DNA of 64,000 nt from Bacilli bacterium (GTDB lineage Bacteria; Bacillota_I; Bacilli_A; RFN20; CAG-826), in contig JAKVOO010000001.1 in the NCBI GenBank assembly GCA_022482735.1, positions 964,837 through 1,028,836 of the forward strand, written 5' to 3'. Below are positions 26,509 through 35,818 of the stretch, piece by piece. The translations under genes were made by a program, and so were the position numbers. The notes beneath the pieces are model-generated. The model was given only the letters and a program-made list of their open reading frames with translations, did not search any database and was not told where the DNA came from. Every line of letters begins with the position of its first letter. The first letter of the stretch is position 1.

Positions 26509-29178
26509 TTACTTTTGCACCTTATTTTTGATGAACAATCCAAGAACAATTATCTCATGAACTATTAACGGCGCACTAGAAATAAGGGCTAAAATTAACC
26601 ATTCAGTAATACTAAGCTCAACGGTATTAAAGGCTAAGGTTAAGAAAGGAACTTCAGTAACCAAGATTTGAAGTCCAAGTCCTAACACAAAAGCGAACCA
26701 AATAAGCCATTCCCGCGGACGGAATAAACGAAAAGCGCTCTTGCGTATATTCGCCATTCCCAACATATGGAATAATTGGCTAACCCCTAAGACGGTAAAA
26801 GCAAAGGTTTCTGCTTTACTCAAAGCCATAGGATTATTGTTAAAGTAGGTAATAATTGCCGATAGTGAGGTGGCTCCGCCATTAATAACCGGAACATAAA
26901 GGAAGGCCAATAAAGTGGTAATGGCAATTAAAAGCCCATAGCCAATTGTTACATGAAGCCCTCCGTGAGCAAAAAGTGATTCTTTGCTGTTACGAGGTTT
27001 ATCGCCCATAATGTCGGGATCTTTGTCATCCGCACCCAGGGCTACAGCCGGTAACGAGTCAGTAATAAGGTTAACAAAAAGAATTTGAACGGCCACTAAA
27101 GGAACAGGAAGACCAAGAATAATCGCCAAAGTCATGACAAAGACTTCACCAAAGTTGGAACTTAAAAGGAACCAAACTGTTTTCTTGATATTCGAATAAA
27201 TACCTCGTCCTTCTTCTACGGCTTTTTCGATTGAAGCAAAGTTATCATCGCTAAGTACCATATCGGCAGCGCCTTTAGCCACATCGGTCCCGGTTATGCC
27301 CATTGCAATACCAATGTCGGCAGCCTTTAAAGACGGGGCGTCATTCACTCCGTCGCCAGTCATTGCCACAATTTCACCGTTAGCTTTTAATGCTTTTACA
27401 ATCTGTACTTTATTTTCTGGCGACACTCGCGCAAAGACACGGACACTCTTAACCTTCTGCTTTAATTCCTCAAATGCCAATTTATCAATCGCTTCGCCCA
27501 TCATCGCTTGAGTGGCTTTCTCGGCAATTCCCAATTCTTTAGCAATGGCAAATGCGGTGTCGACATGATCTCCGGTAATCATAATCGTAACGATACCGGC
27601 TTTCTTTAATTTTGCCACCGCATCCTTTGCTTCTGGGCGCGGGGGATCAACCATTCCCACCAAGCCGATAAAGATGAGATTTTCCTCTTCAATTTCCTGC
27701 TCGTTATACTCGTGCTTTGCTAAGGCTAAAACACGTAAGGCGCGATCCGACATTGCCTTATTTGCCTGCATAATCGCCCGTTTATCCGCTTCTTCGATTA
27801 TTCTGATCTCGCCATTAATTTCAATACGATTTGCTCTTTTTAAAATCGAATCCAAGGCGCCTTTGGTATAAATTATTTTATGGTTTTTAACCACGTGGAG
27901 CGTCGACATCATCTTTCTAACACTATCAAAAGGAAGTTCCCCAATACGCGGGAATTCTTTTTCTAAATAAGCTTTCCGATATTCAAAAACATTAGCAAAT
28001 TCCACCAACGCAATCTCCGTCGGATCGCCATAAACCCCATTGTCAACACTGGCGTTACTCGCCAAAGACATTCCAATCGCTAATTCGTCTAATTCCTTTT
28101 TCTTAAACCCATAAATATCTGCAGCCTTATTATTGACATAAGCTTGAACGACCGTCATTCGATTCTGCGTCAATGTTCCTGTTTTATCTGAACAGATAAC
28201 ACTCACGGCCCCTAAAGTTTCTACCGAAGGTAGTTTTCTAACGATGGTATTCACCTTAACCATCTTTTGAACCCCGAGCGACAAGACGATAGTTACCACC
28301 GCAGGTAGACCTTCAGGAACCGCCGCCACCGCCAAAGAAATAGAAGTTAAGAACATATCAAGAACGTCTCGCTTTTGAATAATCGCCACAATAAAAAGCA
28401 GTGTGACTACACTAAGCGCCAATATTCCCAAAATTTTTGAAAGGTCAGCTAAGCGCTTCTGTAAGGGAGTCGCTTCGTCCTTTTCTGCGGAAATAAGTTC
28501 CGCAATCCGTCCAATTTCTGTGTCTTTTCCGGTTGCCACGACGACGCCTTCGCCTCGTCCATAAGTCACAGGAGTAGACATATAGGCCATATTTTTACGG
28601 TCACCAAGTGGAACTTCTTTTATAGGAAGAAATGTCGCATCCTTTTCCACCGGTACTGATTCACCGGTTAAAGACGCTTCCCCGGCTTTTAAATTAATCG
28701 CCTCAATTAATCTTAAGTCAGCGGGTATTGTCCTGCCCTCTTCCAAAATAACTATATCGCCGACAACAAGATTCTCGGCTTTTATTTCGTTTAGTATGCC
28801 ATCCCGCCGCACAATACACGTTGGGGCCGAAAGTTTTTCCAATGCGGCCAGCGCATTCTCGGCTTTCATTTCTTGAACCGTACCGATAACCGCATTAACA
28901 ATTACCACAAATAAGATAATTATCGTATCAAGATAATCGGTCTCTTTCTTTAAAATGCTTATCACTAATGAAATAACTGCTGCCGCTAACAAAATGTAGA
29001 TAGTGACATCCTTCATTTGTGAAAAAAAGACGCCAATTAAGGTTTTCTTTTTTTTCTTTGGCAAAAGGTTTGGCCCGTTGGCAATCAACCGTTCCTTTGC
29101 CTCTTTTTCACTCAATCCTTGTGAGGGGTTGGTCTTAAATTGATCAAATACCTTTTTAAGCGTTTCTTGTTCAAACAT
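26509..29178 (-). CDS. P-type ATPase (type II), probable Mn2+/Ca2+ exporter
   Basis: 889 residues. Landmarks are TGES (GEASLTGES), the M4 ion-site motif AVPEGLPAVVTIVLS, phosphorylation site ICSDKTGTLTQNRM, and TGDGVNDAPSLKAADIGIAMG. The PEGL motif marks SERCA-like calcium pumps. Its leader carries a yybP-ykoY riboswitch, which senses Mn2+ and in Lactococcus controls the P-type exporter YoaB; that makes Mn2+ efflux the best guess. Start at 29178 has AGAGGAG. A terminator follows the stop, so it is a single-gene unit. Confidence 0.93.
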   Translation of the reverse strand: MFEQETLKKVFDQFKTNPSQGLSEKEAKERLIANGPNLLPKKKKKTLIGVFFSQMKDVTIYILLAAAVISLVISILKKETDYLDTIIILFVVIVNAVIGTVQEMKAENALAALEKLSAPTCIVRRDGILNEIKAENLVVGDIVILEEGRTIPADLRLIEAINLKAGEASLTGESVPVEKDATFLPIKEVPLGDRKNMAYMSTPVTYGRGEGVVVATGKDTEIGRIAELISAEKDEATPLQKRLADLSKILGILALSVVTLLFIVAIIQKRDVLDMFLTSISLAVAAVPEGLPAVVTIVLSLGVQKMVKVNTIVRKLPSVETLGAVSVICSDKTGTLTQNRMTVVQAYVNNKAADIYGFKKKELDELAIGMSLASNASVDNGVYGDPTEIALVEFANVFEYRKAYLEKEFPRIGELPFDSVRKMMSTLHVVKNHKIIYTKGALDSILKRANRIEINGEIRIIEEADKRAIMQANKAMSDRALRVLALAKHEYNEQEIEEENLIFIGLVGMVDPPRPEAKDAVAKLKKAGIVTIMITGDHVDTAFAIAKELGIAEKATQAMMGEAIDKLAFEELKQKVKSVRVFARVSPENKVQIVKALKANGEIVAMTGDGVNDAPSLKAADIGIAMGITGTDVAKGAADMVLSDDNFASIEKAVEEGRGIYSNIKKTVWFLLSSNFGEVFVMTLAIILGLPVPLVAVQILFVNLITDSLPAVALGADDKDPDIMGDKPRNSKESLFAHGGLHVTIGYGLLIAITTLLAFLYVPVINGGATSLSAIITYFNNNPMALSKAETFAFTVLGVSQLFHMLGMANIRKSAFRLFRPREWLIWFAFVLGLGLQILVTEVPFLTLAFNTVELSITEWLILALISSAPLIVHEIIVLGLFIKNKVQK

Positions 29179-29201
29179 ATTTTTCTCCTCTGGACTAAAA
29201 T

Positions 29202-29330
29202 AAAAACCTTTAGTCCCAAAAAAACGGTACTAAAGGTCTGGTTCCCGAAAGATGTCGCGGGTCCTATCAACCAGGAATTGCTTCCGTAATGTTGGCGATA
29301 AGATGGTAACTACTCCCCTATTAGGAAACT
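29202..29330 (-). promoter_or_regulatory. yybP-ykoY (manganese) riboswitch with terminator
   Basis: Read on the minus strand, the leader has the conserved aptamer pieces AGGGGAGTAG (plus 29310-29320), TATCGCCAACATTACG and AACCAGACCTTTAG, the same order as in the L. lactis Mn2+ riboswitch. The 3' strand of P1 (CCTTTAG) can instead pair with the downstream CTAAAGG, forming a terminator (stem ACCTTTAGTACC with GGGACTAAAGGT, then T-run; 29202-29238). Mn2+ binding would hold P1 and let transcription proceed into the P-type ATPase. Assignment is by eye; a covariance search would confirm it. Confidence 0.85.
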
Positions 29331-29462
29331 CAAAAGAGTTCTTTGTAATTATAAGGTTTCTATTTTTGTTTGTAAATAAGATTGAAAAATGAATGCTCTC
29401 ATCTCTTTATGACTAATAAATAGTTAAGAATGCGCTAAAATCATTCATTTTAAATTTGTAAA

Positions 29463-30578
29463 CTAATGCACTTCAAATTCCCAATCAGGGTTGGCCGTCT
29501 TTATTTGGGCCAGGGCTTCATCAAATAAAACATTCTCTTTTGTTAAACGTGCGTTTGTCTCCAAACGTTTTACCGCTCTTGGACGCCGATTAATTGCATA
29601 CGCACACTCAGTTGCACTTTTAGCCACTATTCCTGAATAAAGAAGATATACCCGTATCGTTTCTAATGCCCAGTCCGATCCAATAAGTCTTCTAATCTCA
29701 TTGGTTTGACTGAGCCAATACTTTTCAATTTCTTCAGCCGCAACTTTATTATTTATCATGATATAAATTTTTTGCGCCGTTGCGCGGGCTAAAGTGGAAG
29801 TGTTGATTTTATCTTTGTTAGCTATAATAGCGTCGACAAGTTTGTCCGCCTCGATAATGTTTTTTTGATCTTCAAAGTCATACACCTTTAAGAGGTTAAC
29901 ACTAGCCGTAAGCGAAGTAATCTCTTCAAAAACACGAATATCTTTAACTTCAACTCCTTGGTAATTTAAGCCTTGGATCCGCATTATTTCGTTATAAGCT
30001 TCAACATTGATTGGTTTAGAAATCAAGACCAAACGATAACCGTCATTTAGCGTATCTAACTTGAATGGCATGATATCATATATCGCTAACATCGCGCCGA
30101 CTGAAGCCACGACCATTGCTCCTTGCTTGATGAAGCTATCATTAGGAAGAAAACTATAAACGCCAAAAATCAAAACCGCAAATTCAATCACAAACAACAT
30201 GATTGGTCCCCAAATGTATGGTTTTGGGTTCGATTTAGCTGTTTTGGGCATCACTTTTGTTTCGCCAGTTAGGCCATCAAAACTTTGAAAACGAACTTTC
30301 CATCTTTTTTCCGTCCGATAAATACAAATCCCCGCAAAATTTACCGAGATGATTTGATATTTACCGAGTTTAGCTCCAATAACATGGCCTAACTCAAAAA
30401 GGAAAATATTTAAAATCGCGCCGATAAGAATCGTGATGAGCGCAAATCCCACTCTTTCACTCGTCGCTAATAGGCCCAAATCATCCAAAGCGGGTCCGAT
30501 TACTTGAATTCCAATAAAGATGGCGGCAACCATCATAATGGCATATACCATTAAAGTTAATAAATCATCTTTTGTCAT
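29463..30578 (-). CDS. M50-peptidase-like membrane protein with altered active site
   Basis: 371 residues. Helices at about 5-30, 45-70, 120-145 and 150-170 frame the sequence FELGHVIGAKLGKYQIISV, which lines up with the HExxH segment of M50 site-2-type peptidases (HELGHxxxAxLxGY) but has Phe in place of the first zinc-binding His. The second half (200-371) is soluble, alpha-helical and probably cytoplasmic. It is therefore likely a non-peptidase member. It is the last gene of the run psuG-tetR-adh. Function unknown. Confidence 0.65.
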   Translation of the reverse strand: MTKDDLLTLMVYAIMMVAAIFIGIQVIGPALDDLGLLATSERVGFALITILIGAILNIFLFELGHVIGAKLGKYQIISVNFAGICIYRTEKRWKVRFQSFDGLTGETKVMPKTAKSNPKPYIWGPIMLFVIEFAVLIFGVYSFLPNDSFIKQGAMVVASVGAMLAIYDIMPFKLDTLNDGYRLVLISKPINVEAYNEIMRIQGLNYQGVEVKDIRVFEEITSLTASVNLLKVYDFEDQKNIIEADKLVDAIIANKDKINTSTLARATAQKIYIMINNKVAAEEIEKYWLSQTNEIRRLIGSDWALETIRVYLLYSGIVAKSATECAYAINRRPRAVKRLETNARLTKENVLFDEALAQIKTANPDWEFEVH

Positions 30579-30589
30579 TGTTCTTTCTC

Positions 30590-31762
30590 CTATAATGCTA
30601 AAGAATATATCTCTTTAGCTACTTCCTCATCCATCGGCTTTAAAAAGTGAAAAATCGGCGTTGTTCTTCCTTTGAATAAATGTTCAACTAGAACATCAAT
30701 TTCCTGGCTAGTAATCTTAAAATCCTTTAAGCTGGTCGGCATTCCTAAATCACGGAAAAAAGTAGTGAAAAAATCTACCGCGGCTAAGCCATCTTGCTCG
30801 ATATCCCCCGTATCTATACTTAAGACGTTATGGGAAAATTGAGCAAACTTTTTACCGTCGATTTTTTGATAGTATTTTGCCCAAGCCGGGAATAAAACCG
30901 CCAAACCAGCACCATGAGTAATATTTGGATCATAAGCGCTCAGTACGTGTTCCATTTGGTGAACCGGCATTAATGGCAGTTTGCCCATTGAGGTAATCCC
31001 ATTATGAGAATATGAACTCGCTAGCATCAATGTCCCTCGAGCGTTGTAATCAAACGGATCTTCCATAGCTTTTCGACCAGCAACAATCACCGATCTAAGC
31101 AAGCCTTCCGCAATAAAATCCGAAAATTCAATTTCGTCCGATTGATTAAAATACCGTTCCAATGTATGCATCATAATATCGGTGATGCCGGCAGCCAACT
31201 GATATCTTGGAACTTTGTAAGTCAACTCCGGATTTTCAATGGCGAATAAAGGGCGATTAAGCTGCGAGTTAAAGCCCATTTTAATACCTTGCTCACGACT
31301 AGAAATAACGCACGATGTGCTCATTTCACTTCCTGCCGCGGCGATGGTAAGAATTACTCCTAAGGGTAGACTTTTTTCGGGCTCCACCTTATGAAGACTA
31401 ATATCAAAAGGGTCGCCATCATAATAGATGCCGACGGCAATGAGTTTGGCCGAATCAATGACCGACCCTCCACCTAGAGCTAAGATAAAATCGACCTGTT
31501 CTTTTTTTACTAATTGGATGGCTTCGCGCACCAAAGAAACATCGGGGTTAGGTTCAACTCCCCCCAATTTAATATAATCGACTTCTGCTTCTTGAAGCGA
31601 ATGCTCAACCGAAGCCAATAATCCCGAGCGAATTACCGATCCCTGCCCATAATGAATTAAAACCTTATGGGGATGGTAGTCTTTAATAATCCACCCGACT
31701 TCATTTTCTTTTCCCCGACCAAATATGACACGCGTCGGAGTCGAAATTTCAAATTCCCGCAT
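30590..31762 (-). CDS. Iron-containing alcohol dehydrogenase
   Basis: About 390 residues. NAD(P)-binding ALGGGSVIDSAKLIAVG and metal-site residues in HQMEHVLSAYDPNITHGAGL and DIMMHTLERYF fit the group III Fe-ADH family (butanol dehydrogenase/YqhD-like). It reduces aldehydes or ketones to alcohols; the substrate is unknown. ATG 31762 has AGGAAGG six bases upstream and is preferred over 31768 and 31801. It overlaps the TetR gene by 14 bases, so the regulator likely controls it. Confidence 0.92.
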   Translation of the reverse strand: MREFEISTPTRVIFGRGKENEVGWIIKDYHPHKVLIHYGQGSVIRSGLLASVEHSLQEAEVDYIKLGGVEPNPDVSLVREAIQLVKKEQVDFILALGGGSVIDSAKLIAVGIYYDGDPFDISLHKVEPEKSLPLGVILTIAAAGSEMSTSCVISSREQGIKMGFNSQLNRPLFAIENPELTYKVPRYQLAAGITDIMMHTLERYFNQSDEIEFSDFIAEGLLRSVIVAGRKAMEDPFDYNARGTLMLASSYSHNGITSMGKLPLMPVHQMEHVLSAYDPNITHGAGLAVLFPAWAKYYQKIDGKKFAQFSHNVLSIDTGDIEQDGLAAVDFFTTFFRDLGMPTSLKDFKITSQEIDVLVEHLFKGRTTPIFHFLKPMDEEVAKEIYSLAL

Positions 31763-32315
31763 CTTCATCCTTCCTTTTAGAGGTAAATTTCTTGATCGCA
31801 TCCTCTAAGTAGTTATCGGCAATGACGGAACATTCCCGGACCAACGTCTCGGGGTCGTCTTTCATTCCTCCATCAATCCATCTGACTACCATATAAACGA
31901 AGCTTGGGGCATAGAAATTGGAAATAAAGCGTTTTTGTTCTTCACTTAATAATTCATTTCCGGGTAATTTATTGATAACCTCCAATTGAGTGGCAAATGT
32001 GGTCGAATAAAGAAATTCAATAAATAACTCACGACCGGCACTACTGAGTGTGTTCTGCACAAAAGATGAATTTTCTCTAACATATTGGAAGATGAATTTT
32101 AAAGCATCGTCCCAATTGGCGACTTGGTCAAGATTTTTAACCGATTCATTAAGATAAATCCACGTCAGCAAGTCATAAATATTTCGAAAGTGATAATAGA
32201 ATGTTTGCCGATAGACATGACAATAGTCAGTCAAACGCTTAACGGTAATCTCATCCAGCGGCGTAACCGCCATCATATGTTTTAGCGCTTCGCCTAATTT
32301 CAATTCCGTCTTCAT
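31749..32315 (-). CDS. TetR-family regulator (DhaS-like)
   Basis: 188 residues. The N-terminal helix-turn-helix (LDEITVKRLTDYCHVYRQTF YYHFRNIYDLL) has the YYHFxNxxDLL pattern of TetR proteins of the DhaS type. The C-terminal domain (about 90-188) fits the TetR_C_8-like class. It overlaps psuG by four bases and adh by 14. Its regulatory target is probably this operon, not proven. Confidence 0.85.
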   Translation of the reverse strand: MKTELKLGEALKHMMAVTPLDEITVKRLTDYCHVYRQTFYYHFRNIYDLLTWIYLNESVKNLDQVANWDDALKFIFQYVRENSSFVQNTLSSAGRELFIEFLYSTTFATQLEVINKLPGNELLSEEQKRFISNFYAPSFVYMVVRWIDGGMKDDPETLVRECSVIADNYLEDAIKKFTSKRKDEDAGI

Positions 32316-33223
32316 TTATTTTGCTCCTTTGCTAGAGCAAGTGCAACTTCGGCGCCTAATTTGGCATTATTTTTAATCAAAGCAATATTGGCCTCCAGCG
32401 ACTGTCCACCTGTAATTTCAACAATTTTCTTTAGTAAAAAAGGTGTTGTATCTTTACCTTTTATCTTGTGTTTATCCGCCTCATCCAGTGCTTTTTGAAT
32501 AGCTGTTTCAATTTGATTTGGATCCATGGAATAGGCCTCTGGTACTGGATTAGTTAGCAGGATGCCCCCGGCTAAATTATTTATTCTTTTTGCATAAATA
32601 ATCGCGGCCATCTCCGAAGGAGAATCAATCGCAGCATCCACTTTAAAAGGCGATGTTCGTGTATAAAATGCCGGCAAAATATTTGTCTTATAGCCATATA
32701 CCGGTACCCCGTGGGTTTCAAGATACTCAAGGGTTAATCCTAAATCAAGAATAGCTTTAGCTCCCGCACAAATTACCGTTACTTCGGTCTTGGCTAGCTC
32801 CTCTAAATCTGCGCTGATATCAAAGGTCGTTTCCCCATGACGATGAACGCCGCCGATACCGCCAGTAACAAAAACTTCAATGCCGGCTCTTTTAGCAACC
32901 ATCATTGTCGCCGCTACCGTCGTAGCTCCCCACAATTTATGAGCGATAACATAGGGAAAATCTCGCCGCGAGACTTTAACAATTCCTTGTCGCTTACCAA
33001 ATTCTTCAATCTCTTCTTTATTCATGCCCACAACAGCTACGCCATCGATAATTCCAATGGTTGCTGGAATCGCTCCCGCTTTTCGGATAACTTCTTCTAC
33101 CTCTAAAGCGGTTTTCACATTTTCAGGATACGGCATTCCATGCGAAATAATTGTCGATTCTAAAGCAACAATCGGTTGATGATTTTCAATGGCTAATTTA
33201 ACTTGGGGATTAATTCTTAACAT
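32312..33223 (-). CDS. psuG: Pseudouridine-5'-phosphate glycosidase
   Basis: 303 residues, the usual length. HQPIVALESTIISHGMPYP, PATIGIIDGVAVVGMNKEEI and FVTGGIGGVHRHGETTFDIS are signatures of PsuG, which splits pseudouridine 5'-phosphate to uracil and ribose 5-phosphate, with the VHRG-like region forming the Mn2+ and substrate site. AGGAG precedes ATG 33223. The partner kinase PsuK is not in the operon, so pseudouridine phosphate must come from elsewhere (RNA turnover or another kinase). Confidence 0.95.
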   Translation of the reverse strand: MLRINPQVKLAIENHQPIVALESTIISHGMPYPENVKTALEVEEVIRKAGAIPATIGIIDGVAVVGMNKEEIEEFGKRQGIVKVSRRDFPYVIAHKLWGATTVAATMMVAKRAGIEVFVTGGIGGVHRHGETTFDISADLEELAKTEVTVICAGAKAILDLGLTLEYLETHGVPVYGYKTNILPAFYTRTSPFKVDAAIDSPSEMAAIIYAKRINNLAGGILLTNPVPEAYSMDPNQIETAIQKALDEADKHKIKGKDTTPFLLKKIVEITGGQSLEANIALIKNNAKLGAEVALALAKEQNK

Positions 33224-33234
33224 AATTCACACTC

Positions 33235-35694
33235 CTAATAATATTTTCGACTTCGAGCTAAGCGACCAAAGACAAAATCCAATAATAAGTATACTGGTAT
33301 TGCCCCGATATTTATAAAGAATAATTGCTGAATATTTATTGTTTCTAAATAACGGAAGTCGACGTCAAATAAATTCCAGCGCATATAAGCACTCAAAGCC
33401 ACTACTCCGCTGGCTAACACAAATAGAGTTGAAAAGAGAATCACTCGATAACGATTAAAGGGAAAGCATACACGGAAGAGAATAACAAAACTAAAAAAGT
33501 CCATTGTCAAAAATGACATTACAACCGCTGTTTGTTTGTATACGACATCCGTTGTTCCGTGATAAACTCCCTCAAAGGCATACATCGCAAAAAACGCTAA
33601 GACCTGCAGTATCATCACAATTGCAGCCGGAAAAGCCCGCAATATAACATTGCTCATGAACGTCCCCTTAACCTTTGCATAATTCGGCTGCATGGCAAGG
33701 AAGAAAGCGGCAACTCCAATTGTTGCAATTTCCCATACATACATATTTTGCGTTGAAAACGGGTATGAAACTTGCGTTGTCCGAGGTGAAACCACGGCTG
33801 CGATAAGAAAGGTTAAAGTTAAAGCAATGGTAAATATAGTCTTAACAAGAAATAGCGACCACGTTCTTTGCAAATTATTTATTACCCGGCGACCCTCTTG
33901 AACAACCGAAGGAAGAGCGTTGAAATTAGAATCAAGCAGCACCATGTGGGCAACGTGGCGGGTTGCTTCTGAACCACTGGCCATTGCCACTGAACAATCA
34001 GCATGCTTCAAGGCCAAAATATCATTGACGCCATCACCAATCATCGCCACCGTCTTATTATCGCTTTTAAGCTTATTGACAATTACTTCTTTTTGCTCGG
34101 GAGTTACCCGTCCAAAGACGGTCTTGGTCATTGCGAGCATGCCGACATCTTCATCACTTAATCCCGCTAAAGACACGGGATCTTCCGCGCCTAGCACGCC
34201 CACGCTTTGGCAAATCTCGCCAACGGTCGTGGGATGATCGCCCGATATAACTTTAATTTGTACTCCATTATTCTTAAACCATTCTAGGGTTGTAGAAACG
34301 TCTTCTCTTATTCGATCCTTGATGATAAGCAAAGCCACCGGGAAGACCTTTTTTGGAAGGCGGCTTCCCTTAATTGCTTCATCGCTATGAGCGAGAAGTA
34401 GGACACGAAGTCCCCGACTCATATATTCACTTTCCAAGTCGCTGATTTTAGCATATTCCTTCTTATCCAGGACAAAGTTTGCCGCTCCTACAACAAAACT
34501 ACCAACTCTCTCAAAGGAAACCGCTGAAAGTTTATCGGCACTATTGAAAGGAATAACGCCTATCGATTTATAGGTCTCATTTAAGGGGCAAGTGTCAATA
34601 ATCGCTTGAACGGTGCTTGATTCATCTTTTGTTGCGTAGAAAAAACTGCCTAGTAAGACTTTGATTTTTTCCTTATTAAAATTTTCATCAATTATTTTTA
34701 TTTCATCTAATGCCATCGTGCCATCAGTTATCGTTCCCGTTTTATCGATGCAGATAACGTCGGTTCTTGCTAGCATTTCTATCGCATACATCTCTTGGAC
34801 TAAAGTGCGTTTCTTGCCAAGATTAAAGACGGCAACTGCCAAAGTCATCGATGTCAATAGATACATACCCGATGGAATCATTGATACTAATGAACCCGAT
34901 ACCGCCTTGACGCTCGTAACCACGTCAATTCCCTGATAGATATTACTCAGTATCATCAAAGCCCCAGTTAAAAACACAAAAGCCCCGATTGTCTTAAAAA
35001 GACCATTAATCGCGCCTAACAATTTTGACTTTGGCCGCTTGAAAGCTCTAGCTTTTTCCTGTAACTGATTAATAAATGTGTCCCGACCAATACGATTGAC
35101 TTGCACATAGGCTTTACCTGATGTCACATATGAGCCTCCCAGGACCTGAAGACCAACACTTTTTTTTACCGTATAGGATTCGCCAGTAAGTAATGATTCA
35201 TTGACGCTTAATTCTCCGCTCATCACAATTCCATCAGCTGAGACTTGGTCGCCATTTTGTAAAAGTATAATATCGTCCAGAACAATTTCGCTGACCGCGA
35301 TGGTCGTTTGCTTGCCTTCGCGTATCACCTTGGCCTTGGGTGAAGTCACCAGTTGAAGTTTCTCAACCATTCTTTTAGCCCGAATATCTTGATAGAGGCC
35401 AATAAACATATTAGAAAATAATATAACGAGGAAAAATAGTCCGCCAAAATAGCCGACAATTATCATTGCCGCAGCGATAATATAAAGGAGAACGTTAAAA
35501 AAGGAAAACACATTGGCATAAACTATATTCCAATAAGACTTGCCAACTCGTGTTTGGGAAGTGTTGACAAGCCCACTAGTTTTTCTTTCTTGCAGCTGTT
35601 CTTGATTGAGGCCATAGGAAAAATCGACCGTGTAACGGATTGCATCGACATTATTTTTATATTTACGTCGATTGGAAAGTCGCTTCAAATTCAT
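33235..35694 (-). CDS. P-type ATPase, CtpE-like
   Basis: 819 residues. LTGES (SLLTGESYTV), phosphorylation site CIDKTGTITDGTM and MIGDGVNDILALKHADCSVA are clear. The M4 motif is MIPSGMYLLTSM rather than PEGL, and VISGDHPTTVGEICQSVG is in the N/P-domain hinge. This pattern fits the CtpE/YfgQ-like branch (calcium or unknown ion) rather than SERCA. It has no metal-binding N-terminal domain. The start 35694 lacks a strong Shine-Dalgarno. Only 11 bases separate its stop from psuG. The transported ion is unknown. Confidence 0.88.
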   Translation of the reverse strand: MNLKRLSNRRKYKNNVDAIRYTVDFSYGLNQEQLQERKTSGLVNTSQTRVGKSYWNIVYANVFSFFNVLLYIIAAAMIIVGYFGGLFFLVILFSNMFIGLYQDIRAKRMVEKLQLVTSPKAKVIREGKQTTIAVSEIVLDDIILLQNGDQVSADGIVMSGELSVNESLLTGESYTVKKSVGLQVLGGSYVTSGKAYVQVNRIGRDTFINQLQEKARAFKRPKSKLLGAINGLFKTIGAFVFLTGALMILSNIYQGIDVVTSVKAVSGSLVSMIPSGMYLLTSMTLAVAVFNLGKKRTLVQEMYAIEMLARTDVICIDKTGTITDGTMALDEIKIIDENFNKEKIKVLLGSFFYATKDESSTVQAIIDTCPLNETYKSIGVIPFNSADKLSAVSFERVGSFVVGAANFVLDKKEYAKISDLESEYMSRGLRVLLLAHSDEAIKGSRLPKKVFPVALLIIKDRIREDVSTTLEWFKNNGVQIKVISGDHPTTVGEICQSVGVLGAEDPVSLAGLSDEDVGMLAMTKTVFGRVTPEQKEVIVNKLKSDNKTVAMIGDGVNDILALKHADCSVAMASGSEATRHVAHMVLLDSNFNALPSVVQEGRRVINNLQRTWSLFLVKTIFTIALTLTFLIAAVVSPRTTQVSYPFSTQNMYVWEIATIGVAAFFLAMQPNYAKVKGTFMSNVILRAFPAAIVMILQVLAFFAMYAFEGVYHGTTDVVYKQTAVVMSFLTMDFFSFVILFRVCFPFNRYRVILFSTLFVLASGVVALSAYMRWNLFDVDFRYLETINIQQLFFINIGAIPVYLLLDFVFGRLARSRKYY

Positions 35695-35726
35695 ACACGA
35701 GGCCTCTTCTGTAATAAATTTATTAT

Positions 35727-35767
35727 ATAATAAAAACTACCACCATTGGTGATAGTTTTTTTAATTC
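35727..35767 (-). terminator. Intrinsic terminator after the MacB-like transporter
   Basis: On the minus strand AAAACTATCACCA-ATGG-TGGTAGTTTTT is a perfect hairpin with T-run, between the transporter stop and the P-type ATPase start. Confidence 0.92.
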
Positions 35768-35818
35768 ACTAAACAATTAGGCACCTAAAATCAAGTTTTT
35801 TATCAATTTAAACTCAAT

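Noticed and set aside
29202..29330. M-box (Mg2+) riboswitch
   Set aside because: The GGGGAGTAG...AGACCTTT pattern fits yybP-ykoY; M-box core sequences are absent.
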